Shown one piece after another: positions 57,289-64,000 of a DNA stretch of 64,000 nucleotides. The stretch's first letter is position 1. Every line of letters starts with the position of its first letter. Position numbers and translations under genes: made by a program. The notes under the pieces are model-generated. The model was not told where the DNA came from. It was given only the letters and a program-made list of their open reading frames with translations, and made no database searches. Source of the stretch: an uncultured Lachnospiraceae bacterium (GTDB lineage Bacteria; Bacillota; Clostridia; Lachnospirales; Lachnospiraceae); NCBI GenBank assembly GCA_910589265.1, contig CAJUTQ010000004.1, positions 1 through 64,000 on the forward strand, read 5' to 3'.

Positions 57289-58407
57289 ATGAAAAAATTT
57301 ATTTTAAAATGTATGATGGCTGTCAGTATTCCCCTTTTATGTATATTGCCTTTTCTTATTGTTGGATTTTACTCCAAGGAGATGTACAGTCCAGACAAGC
57401 TTATACAGCTCCATTTGGAAAGCCCTGAAGATACAAAATTTGGTCTTGCCTACACTGATCCTGCACCTTATTATAAATTTAAAAATATAGTTATCCGAGA
57501 ACCAAAAGTACTAGCTTTGGGCACTTCCTGTGTCCTCCAGTTAAAGGGCAGTTTCTTTAACGAAGGGCAATTTTATAATGGAGGGCGAGGAGTAAAAAAT
57601 ATCAACGAGTTTTTAGATTATATGGAGGCTGTTGAAGAACATGGTAAACTTCCTGACATTCTTATAATCGGCCTGGACTGGGACTTTTTCAACGATGCTT
57701 GGAATGGAGATCTATCTGTTTCCACACTGGATTTAAGCACTCCTCCCCTTCCTATATCTCCTGTTTTAAAAGGTATGATCCCAGATTTCTTTCAAAAAAA
57801 ATGGAATTTTTCCACAGTTATGGCTAACAATCCTTCCTATATTGGTATAAATGCCTCCTTAAAAAATAATGGCTTTCTAAAAGATGGATCCTACTATCAT
57901 GGTTTTATTTATGAATTTCCAGAAAAACAAGAGGATTATGAATTTAAAAATACCTTTTGGAGAATGGAGAAAGGCACCCTTCGTTTTGAATATGGAGAAC
58001 ATGTAGACACGAAAGCATTGGAATGTCTGGAAACGTTTTTACAATACTGCACTAAAAAAGGTATTTTTGTTGTTGGCTTTACTCCTCCACTAGCTCCAAC
58101 TGTTCTAGATAAAATGGAAACAATGGGAACAAAATATGGCTATGTAAAAGAAATCCCTGAAAGCTGTTCTCCTCTTTTTTCTCAGTATGGATTTGAATAT
58201 TATGACTTTTTGGATCTTAGATCCATTGGACTGGATGACAGTTATTTTATCGACGGCTTTCATGCCAGTGAATCTGCCTTAGCAAAAATGCTCCTTTCTA
58301 TGTTAGACTCTGGTTCCATTCTTCATCCTTACATTCCTGCAGATTATTTACAAGAACTCTATGACAATAGAGCTTCTAATATACTATTGCATCCTTATTC
58401 CTGGTAA
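57289..58407 (+). CDS. SGNH-like partner of the MBOAT acyltransferase
   Basis: About 372 residues with one N-terminal signal anchor (LKCMMAVSIPLLCILPFLIV) and an extracytoplasmic domain. Motifs in AlgX/DltD style are VLALGTSCVLQLKGSFF (with the nucleophile Ser of GTS), IIGLDWDFF, and the Asp-His pair in YFIDGFHASESALA. It should receive the acyl group outside and hand it to the polymer. The ATG at 57289 has GGAGG six bases before it and lies 25 bases after the MBOAT gene. A convergent terminator follows. Confidence 0.82.
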   Translation: MKKFILKCMMAVSIPLLCILPFLIVGFYSKEMYSPDKLIQLHLESPEDTKFGLAYTDPAPYYKFKNIVIREPKVLALGTSCVLQLKGSFFNEGQFYNGGRGVKNINEFLDYMEAVEEHGKLPDILIIGLDWDFFNDAWNGDLSVSTLDLSTPPLPISPVLKGMIPDFFQKKWNFSTVMANNPSYIGINASLKNNGFLKDGSYYHGFIYEFPEKQEDYEFKNTFWRMEKGTLRFEYGEHVDTKALECLETFLQYCTKKGIFVVGFTPPLAPTVLDKMETMGTKYGYVKEIPESCSPLFSQYGFEYYDFLDLRSIGLDDSYFIDGFHASESALAKMLLSMLDSGSILHPYIPADYLQELYDNRASNILLHPYSW

Positions 58408-58411
58408 CTAA

Positions 58412-58447
58412 AAAAGGGACGGAAAATTTATTTTCCATGTCCCTTTT
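58412..58447. terminator. Convergent terminator between the MBOAT operon and the 58.5-kb gene
   Basis: AAAAGGGACGGAAAA and TTTTCCATGTCCCTTTT pair with one bulge, flanked by A and T runs that serve both strands. Confidence 0.85.
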
Positions 58448-58480
58448 ACTATGTTTTATATATTTTTGCATAACTAAAAC

Positions 58481-60190
58481 TCAATCCATTTTATAAAATC
58501 CATAGGATAAATATCCATCAAAGCGATGAAAGCCCTTGTTTTCCAACTCATTCACCAGTTGGCTGCTTTCATCTTCCTTTATAATATAAATTCCCTCCTC
58601 CCATTTTTCCATGTTTTCTCCTTCTCCTGGATAGGCAAAGGAGTAATTTCGAATACGTTCCTCCTTTCGTTCCCATTGGAATGTAGAAGCCCTCAAAAGA
58701 AGTAAAAGCTGTAAATCTGCTGACAAGACACCCGTATCATCTAAATATATCTTATCCTCTTCTCTATAATACATTTCATTATAATACTCCATGACTTTTG
58801 TAAATTCCATATCATCGAATAACTCCTGCTCATAGACCTTGTCATATTCCTTAAAATAAAAATTACAAAACACCCAAAAGCTCCCTAAATAAAGAAGGAG
58901 AAAAAAGAAGATCCACTTTTTATAGATCTTACAAATATTTTCAACAGCAACCGCCATAAAAAAGGCAATCGATAAAAAGGCTGGATTAATTTTATTCAAA
59001 TTTGTATCATTGACAAATAAATTCGTAAAAAGAACACTTATAAATAAAAATAAAGGGAAAGCCAATAAGCTAAAATTTTTTCTATTCTCCTTTTTAAACA
59101 CTGTCATAATACACAATGCTAGCCCATAAACAAGAAATGGAATGGAAAAATAAAAAAGGGAACCAAAAGGTGGCAAGGCATTATATATTAAAACAGGATT
59201 TTTATCATAAGTCACCATCGTAATAAAAATATGAAAATTATGGAGAAATGTGCGAATATTTACATCATCTCCCCTATACATAGGAATTCTCGGAATTGTA
59301 AAGTACGTAGCGGCAATTTCTGGCAGCTCAAAGGTATTAATAATAATCATTACTAGCAAAGGGGCTGCCAGTAAAAACAAAGGAACTGCGAATATTATCC
59401 ACTTTTTTAACAAGAGTTTCTTTGTCCAGCCCGTATAGAAAAAACATAAGCAAAGGAAAAGAGGCACAATAACATAGGCAAGGGCATACGTGTACAAGGT
59501 TAGTCCAAAACATCCCCCAGACAAAAAATAAAAAATTGTTTTCTCCCTTTTTAACGCCAAAATAAGAAAATACATAGAGATTGTAATAAATCCCAGCATT
59601 AAAAAGCAGTCCAACCCCCATCTTTGGGACATGATGTACCAGGGACAGACTGTTATAAAAAAGGCTGTTATAAAGGCTGTTTTTTTACTCCCAGTAATTT
59701 CCTTTGTTATGAAAAAACCTCCTACTAACGTACAAAATCCCATAACTACAGCTGGAATTCTTACAAGGGTAATGCTGTAATCAAAGAAAAGCATGAGAGC
59801 TCCAGCCATATATGCATACATAATACTTTGTCCGCCCCCAAAATTAATTAAATAAAAAGGCATTTTTTTCCGGTAGCGGTCCACATGATCTAGGGCCAAA
59901 GACCATGCATCATACGCCATACCCATTTCATCACAATGCATCCCAAAGGGAACCTGGCCCAGGCGGTATATTCTGGAAAAGGCAAAAAGAACGAGAAGGC
60001 CAAGGACTAAAACCCAATCATATTTATGAGAAATATTTTTCCAGTTTATGCCCTGCCCAATAGTAGGCTTTTGTATATAAATATCTCCTTTGTTACGGAC
60101 AAGTTTTGTATGATTCATGGCATGGGCAATACAAATGCCTGCAGCCAACATAAGGCATATCATTTCCAATACAAAAAAGCTCTCTATCAT
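58481..60190 (-). CDS. Multi-pass GT39-like glycosyltransferase
   Basis: About 569 residues with about a dozen hydrophobic helices. The outer loop after the second helix has RLGQVPFGMHCDEMGMAYDA, with the DE metal motif, and HVDRYRKKMPFYLINFGGGQ, which match PMT_2/ArnT-type enzymes. A long C-terminal soluble part (about 470-569) faces outside. Like the 54.2-kb enzyme it should use a lipid-linked sugar. It follows the NlpC/P60 gene by 28 bases on the same strand. Confidence 0.82.
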   Translation of the reverse strand: MIESFFVLEMICLMLAAGICIAHAMNHTKLVRNKGDIYIQKPTIGQGINWKNISHKYDWVLVLGLLVLFAFSRIYRLGQVPFGMHCDEMGMAYDAWSLALDHVDRYRKKMPFYLINFGGGQSIMYAYMAGALMLFFDYSITLVRIPAVVMGFCTLVGGFFITKEITGSKKTAFITAFFITVCPWYIMSQRWGLDCFLMLGFITISMYFLILALKREKTIFYFLSGGCFGLTLYTYALAYVIVPLFLCLCFFYTGWTKKLLLKKWIIFAVPLFLLAAPLLVMIIINTFELPEIAATYFTIPRIPMYRGDDVNIRTFLHNFHIFITMVTYDKNPVLIYNALPPFGSLFYFSIPFLVYGLALCIMTVFKKENRKNFSLLAFPLFLFISVLFTNLFVNDTNLNKINPAFLSIAFFMAVAVENICKIYKKWIFFFLLLYLGSFWVFCNFYFKEYDKVYEQELFDDMEFTKVMEYYNEMYYREEDKIYLDDTGVLSADLQLLLLLRASTFQWERKEERIRNYSFAYPGEGENMEKWEEGIYIIKEDESSQLVNELENKGFHRFDGYLSYGFYKMD

Positions 60191-60218
60191 TTTAATACCA
60201 ATGCCTTTCCTTCAAATA

Positions 60219-61583
60219 TTACCAATATCTCCTAACCCCTAATATTGTCCTGTAGGTTGCCGTAGTAATTTTAATTCCTGAAGCTGGAGTGCTGGCATGT
60301 ACAATTTGCCCGTTTCCAATATAAATTCCCACATGCCCCGCATAACAAATCAAGTCTCCAGGTAAGGCGTTGGAGTAATCAACAGCCTTTCCCCCTGCAT
60401 ATTGAGAAGAAGAAGTTCTTGGAATGCTAATTCCAAAATTCTGAAATACTGCCATTGTAAAGCCAGAACAATCAGCTCCCTCTGTCAAGCTTGTCCCCCC
60501 TAGTACGTAAGGCCCTCCAATAAACTGTTGCCCATAATTGGCAATACGCTGGCCTAACGAACCGTCTACAGGCTCCTCTTTTTTAGGTTCTTCCTTCTTT
60601 GGCTCTTCCTCTTTAGGTGGGGTTTCTTCTGTAGTATTCTCTTCCACTGGTTCTGGATTGGAAGAACTCGTAGTTTCTTCCCTTTGCTCAGGCTCTGGTT
60701 CCTCCTCGACTACTTGGGAGCTGGTTCCTGAAGAAGAGGAGGAGGACTGTTTTGCAAAATCTTCCGCTGCCTTTCTTCTGGCCTCTTCCTCCAAAGCCTT
60801 TTTCTTAGCTGCCTCTTCTTCTTTTCTTTTTCTCTCCGCTTCTTCTGCTGCCCTTCTCTGTTCTTCAACAATTTTTTTAATAGCTGCATCCTGTGCTTTA
60901 ATTTGTTCCTTATAAACAGCAGCCTGCTCCCTTGCTTTTGCCAATTTCCCGTCAAAATCTTCTACCACTGCCCTTTTTTGGGTAATTAAAGTTTCTAATC
61001 CTTTTTCCTCCTGGGCATATTCCGCCATCATTGCTTCCAGCTCAGATTTTTCCAATTTAAGCTTTTCTTGGAGTTCAGCCACTTCTTCCTTCTGCCTTTG
61101 GTAGCTTTCTAACAAATTTCTATCATATGTATAAAGCTTATCAATGTATTCCGCCTTATTTATCAAATCAGCCATACTTTTTGCCATGAGAAAAACTTCC
61201 AAGTACATAGCATCCCCTTTTTCATACATGAACCGGATTCTTTTCTTCATAGCCTCATATTGGGTTTCTTCCTTTTCTTTCGCCTTATCATATGCAACCT
61301 GAGCCTGAGCTAATTCCTCATTCTTCTTTTCCAAATCTCCTTGGAGTATATCAACTGTCATCAGCAAATCAACTAATTGGTTATCTAGTTCCTCAATCTC
61401 ACCTGCAACCTGATTTTTTTCAGACTCTATGTTATTCATTTCATTTTGCACAGAATTTAACTGATTCTGTGCCTCATCTCTTTTCCTCTGTGCATCAGAC
61501 ACTGTTTCAGCCCCAATAGACATTGTTGGCATAGCACATAAGACACCTGCCATAATAAAGCAGACTACCCTTCCTTTGTTCAT
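60219..61583 (-). CDS. Secreted NlpC/P60 endopeptidase with coiled coil (PcsB/CwlO-like)
   Basis: About 454 residues. Signal peptide (FIMAGVLCAMPTMSIGA), then a long coiled coil (about 28-250, SVQNEMNNIESEKNQVAGEI) like CwlO or PcsB, which pairs with FtsEX. An Ala/Glu/Lys-rich stretch and a Pro-Glu-Lys/Ser linker (about 255-345) precede the C-terminal NlpC/P60 domain (about 345-454). The catalytic Cys is in GADCSGFTMAVFQNFG, the His in GHVGIYIGNGQIVHAST. It cuts wall peptides during growth. It starts 25 bases after asnS. Confidence 0.92.
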   Translation of the reverse strand: MNKGRVVCFIMAGVLCAMPTMSIGAETVSDAQRKRDEAQNQLNSVQNEMNNIESEKNQVAGEIEELDNQLVDLLMTVDILQGDLEKKNEELAQAQVAYDKAKEKEETQYEAMKKRIRFMYEKGDAMYLEVFLMAKSMADLINKAEYIDKLYTYDRNLLESYQRQKEEVAELQEKLKLEKSELEAMMAEYAQEEKGLETLITQKRAVVEDFDGKLAKAREQAAVYKEQIKAQDAAIKKIVEEQRRAAEEAERKRKEEEAAKKKALEEEARRKAAEDFAKQSSSSSSGTSSQVVEEEPEPEQREETTSSSNPEPVEENTTEETPPKEEEPKKEEPKKEEPVDGSLGQRIANYGQQFIGGPYVLGGTSLTEGADCSGFTMAVFQNFGISIPRTSSSQYAGGKAVDYSNALPGDLICYAGHVGIYIGNGQIVHASTPASGIKITTATYRTILGVRRYW

Positions 61584-61608
61584 TTACATTCACCCTTATA
61601 TTTATCCC

Positions 61609-63000
61609 TTATAAATCACAATTATTTACTGTTCTTGGAAAGGGAATGACATCTCTTATATTGGACATTCCTGTCAAATACATGACACATCTCTCAAATC
61701 CCAAGCCAAAGCCTGCATGACGGACTGAGCCATATTTTCTTAAATCAAGATAGAATCCATAGTCTTCCTCTTTCAGTCCCCCTTCTCTCATCCTCTTTAT
61801 TAATTTATGGTAATCATCTTCCCTCTGGCTTCCGCCGATGATTTCCCCAATTCCTGGAACAAGACAGTCCATTGCCGCTACTGTTTTATCATCATCATTT
61901 AATTTCATGTAAAATGCCTTTATTTCTTTTGGATAGTCTGTGACAAAAATAGGTTTTTTATAAATTTCTTCTGTTAAAAATCGTTCATGCTCTGTCTGCA
62001 AATCACATCCCCAGGATACTGGAAATTCAAATTGTTCATTGTGGGCTTTCAAAAGTTCTATTGCCTCTGTATACGTGATATGGCCAAAAGATGAATTGAT
62101 AACATGATTTAGCCTCTCTATTAAACCTTTATCTACATACTGATTGAAAAAGTTCATTTCTTCCGGAGCATTTTCCAATACATAACGAATCAAATATTTG
62201 ATCATGTTCTCAGCCAATTCCATATCATCTTTTAAGTCTGCAAAAGCCATCTCTGGCTCTATCATCCAAAATTCTGCTGCATGCCTTGCCGTATTGGAGT
62301 TTTCTGCCCGAAAGGTTGGTCCAAATGTATATACATTTCGAAAAGCAAAGGCATATGTCTCTACATTCAGCTGCCCGCTTACAGTAAGGTTTGTCTCCTT
62401 TCTGAAAAAATCCTTTGAATAGTCTACCTTTCCCCTGCTGTCCACTGGGAGATTTTCCAAATTCATTGTCGTCACTTGGAACATTTCCCCTGCCCCTTCA
62501 CAGTCACTCCCAGTAATAATAGGGGTGTGAACATAGACAAAGTCTCTTTCTCTAAAAAATTGGTGGATGGCATAGGACAAAAGAGAGCGGATGCGAAACA
62601 CCCCTTGGAAAGTATTTGTTCTTGGACGCAAGTGGGAAATTGTTCTTAAATACTCAAAGCTATGCCTTTTCTTCTGAAGAGGGTAATCAGCAGTAGACAT
62701 CCCCTCTACTCTAATTTCCTCTGCCTGTATCTCAAAAGGCTGTTTTGCCTCTGGCGTTGCCACAAATGTTCCCTCAGCGACAATGGCAGCCCCTACATTG
62801 AGCTTGGAGATCTCTTCAAAATTATCTAATTTATCACTATAGACAATTTGAAGAGTTTCAAAAAAAGTACCATCATTTAAGACAATAAATCCAAATGTCT
62901 TTGAGTCTCTTATAGACTTTACCCATCCTCCTACTCTTACCTTTTTCCCAATATATTCCCCTTGATTGCGGTATAAATCTTTTACCCTTGTAAATTCCAT
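61609..63000 (-). CDS. asnS: Asparaginyl-tRNA synthetase
   Basis: Class II synthetase of about 463 residues. N-terminal OB-fold (about 1-105, RVGGWVKSIRDSKTFGFIVL), then the core with FRIRSLLSYAIHQFFRERDF, GSDCEGAGEMFQVTT, TFGPTFRAENSNTARHAAEF (motif 2) and FGLGFERCVMYLTGMSNIRD (motif 3). AsnS and AspS are separated by these motifs, and the length fits AsnS. Its presence suggests direct charging of tRNA-Asn. The ATG at 63000 has AAGGGA eight bases upstream; the longer frame adds seven residues over it. It follows the trigger factor gene by 25 bases. Confidence 0.96.
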   Translation of the reverse strand: MEFTRVKDLYRNQGEYIGKKVRVGGWVKSIRDSKTFGFIVLNDGTFFETLQIVYSDKLDNFEEISKLNVGAAIVAEGTFVATPEAKQPFEIQAEEIRVEGMSTADYPLQKKRHSFEYLRTISHLRPRTNTFQGVFRIRSLLSYAIHQFFRERDFVYVHTPIITGSDCEGAGEMFQVTTMNLENLPVDSRGKVDYSKDFFRKETNLTVSGQLNVETYAFAFRNVYTFGPTFRAENSNTARHAAEFWMIEPEMAFADLKDDMELAENMIKYLIRYVLENAPEEMNFFNQYVDKGLIERLNHVINSSFGHITYTEAIELLKAHNEQFEFPVSWGCDLQTEHERFLTEEIYKKPIFVTDYPKEIKAFYMKLNDDDKTVAAMDCLVPGIGEIIGGSQREDDYHKLIKRMREGGLKEEDYGFYLDLRKYGSVRHAGFGLGFERCVMYLTGMSNIRDVIPFPRTVNNCDL

Positions 63001-63025
63001 GGCCAACGTCCCTTTCTTCATTTTA

Positions 63026-64000
63026 CTATTGGATCACCTTTGCATTATCCGCTACAAAATTCTTTACTTTGTTTGTAAGAATGTATTCGTGAAAAGATTC
63101 CATATTTGTATTTTCCTTAAACTCATCTTCTGACTGATAACCAAGCTGCTTTGTATAGGAGGATACTGCTTCCTTCATCTCCTCATCTGTAAGCTTCAAA
63201 TTTTCTTTCTCAGAAATGGAGGAAACAATTAAACTTTCTATTGTATTTTGTCTGGCAAACTCTTCTGCCTCCTTCTGAAATTCCTCCTCTGTTTTTTGAA
63301 GATAAGTCTCAATATATTCCTTTGTATCTACATTGCTCCCTGCAGCATAAAGGGCAACGCTTTCATACATTTTTTCATAATTGGTTTTTACTAACTCTTC
63401 TGGAAGAGAATTCACAGTACAATTTTCCACAACTGCATTCCAGGACCCTACTAAAATTTCATTTCTTATAGAATCTTCTTTGGATGCCTGAAGATTTGTC
63501 TTTATCCCCTGTCTATATTCCTCTGCCGTCTTATATTTATCTGATATAGATTGGACAAACTGGTCGTTAAACTCAGGCAAAACTGGCTTTTTAATAGAGT
63601 TGACTGTTATGGTAAATACTACGTCTTTCCCTGCATATTCTGGTTTCATAATATAAGATTCAGGAAAAGTAAGATTTAAGTCAAAGGTTTCTCCCACCTC
63701 GTGTCCTATTAATTCTTCTCCTGCGGATATAGGAAAGCCTGCAAAACTTGTATATCCCACTTCCAGATCATAGCCTCCTGCTGCGCTGCTGCCTCCTTCT
63801 ATAGGCTCTTCATTCATAGCGCCTGTAAAGGTAATATTCACAATGTCTCCTCTCTCAATAGGCCGATCTGTAATTTCTATTCTTTCCTTTGACTCTGCCC
63901 GAAGTTCCCTTTGAATCATGTCTTCCACATTTTCATCCGTTACCCCGGCAGTATCTACTTGTATTTCTACTCCTTTGTATTCTCCCAGAAGGATATAATC
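63026..64000 (-). CDS. tig: Trigger factor-type prolyl isomerase/chaperone, 5' end beyond window
   Basis: Open to the right edge with DYILLGEYKGVEIQVDTAGV as the first visible residues, so the N-terminal ribosome-binding domain lies outside. The FKBP domain (DRPIERGDIVNITFTGAM, GEELIGHEVGETFDLNLTFP) is followed by the long helical SurA-like C-terminal domain (LPEFNDQFVQSISDKYKTAE). The isomerase loop looks divergent. A secreted paralogue cannot be ruled out without the N-terminus. Confidence 0.82.
   Translation of the reverse strand, partial: DYILLGEYKGVEIQVDTAGVTDENVEDMIQRELRAESKERIEITDRPIERGDIVNITFTGAMNEEPIEGGSSAAGGYDLEVGYTSFAGFPISAGEELIGHEVGETFDLNLTFPESYIMKPEYAGKDVVFTITVNSIKKPVLPEFNDQFVQSISDKYKTAEEYRQGIKTNLQASKEDSIRNEILVGSWNAVVENCTVNSLPEELVKTNYEKMYESVALYAAGSNVDTKEYIETYLQKTEEEFQKEAEEFARQNTIESLIVSSISEKENLKLTDEEMKEAVSSYTKQLGYQSEDEFKENTNMESFHEYILTNKVKNFVADNAKVIQ

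Noticed and set aside
60538..60915. 125-codon serine-rich plus-strand frame
   Set aside because: It is the reverse of the Glu/Lys/Pro-rich linker of the NlpC/P60 gene, has no ribosome site and is a composition artefact.
1..64000. CRISPR arrays, tRNA or rRNA genes, insertion sequences
   Set aside because: No regularly spaced repeats, no cloverleaf with a CCA-type end, no rRNA core sequences and no transposase were found on either strand.

Overview
The window reads as the chromosome of a low-GC Gram-positive anaerobe, most likely a Lachnospiraceae (Clostridium cluster XIVa) species. The inference rests on strong AGGAGG-type ribosome sites, consensus TTGACA/TATAAT promoters, an S-box and an FMN riboswitch, a TIDLD-type phosphofructokinase, a DUF6145-like gene beside birA and coaX, and spore or cell-wall type hydrolases. 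No tRNA, rRNA, CRISPR array, insertion sequence or replication origin was seen.

Layout. Positions 1-600 look like the edge of a conjugative element: a partial DUF3970-like gene and a broken DUF6075-like gene that carries two short perfect palindromes. The element lies against the 3' end of lysS. From 0.8 to 21 kb nearly everything is on the minus strand and is housekeeping: greA-lysS, dusB, coaX, birA, argF, an SPFH/NfeD pair, a secreted SH3/hydrolase, proC, an rRNA methyltransferase, trkH, pfkA, dnaE, a glycosyltransferase and metK behind a SAM riboswitch. A lone plus-strand HD-GYP gene follows at 21.8 kb, then murA, an M23 envelope peptidase, a flavin-reductase-like protein and a tail-anchored coiled-coil protein. 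At 27.6-30.1 kb is a three-gene operon of a DUF1538 membrane protein, a tandem PII-like protein and an 88-residue protein, behind a promoter covered by a palindrome. Next come an orphan CofE-like ligase, a transglutaminase lipoprotein, a CarD-like regulator with a twin-operator promoter, an orphan BlaI-type repressor, a secreted Ala-rich repeat protein and the rpsF-ssb-rpsR operon.

From 36.9 to 42.6 kb is the most distinctive block: an overlapping operon of an AAC(3)-fold acyltransferase, a DUF4910 peptidase-like protein, an FkbH-type HAD/GNAT protein, an acyl carrier protein, a MaoC hydratase and an HD-GYP response regulator, then sirtuin. It looks like a small acyl- or glyceryl-transfer pathway tied to cyclic-di-GMP turnover. 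YjbQ, DUF218, SGNH hydrolase, Panacea/YwgA-like and cardiolipin synthase genes follow.

At 47-50.9 kb a complete riboflavin operon (ribD-ribE-ribBA-ribH) sits behind an FMN riboswitch. Then come an AIM24-family protein, a chemoreceptor, an EcsC protein, and a surface-glycan group at 54.2-60.2 kb (two multi-pass glycosyltransferases, an MBOAT acyltransferase and its SGNH-like partner). The window closes with an NlpC/P60 hydrolase, asnS and a trigger-factor gene cut by the right edge.

All calls come from reading the sequence without database searches. Start codons were moved from the longest open frame wherever a ribosome site or the family N-terminus favoured an internal start.
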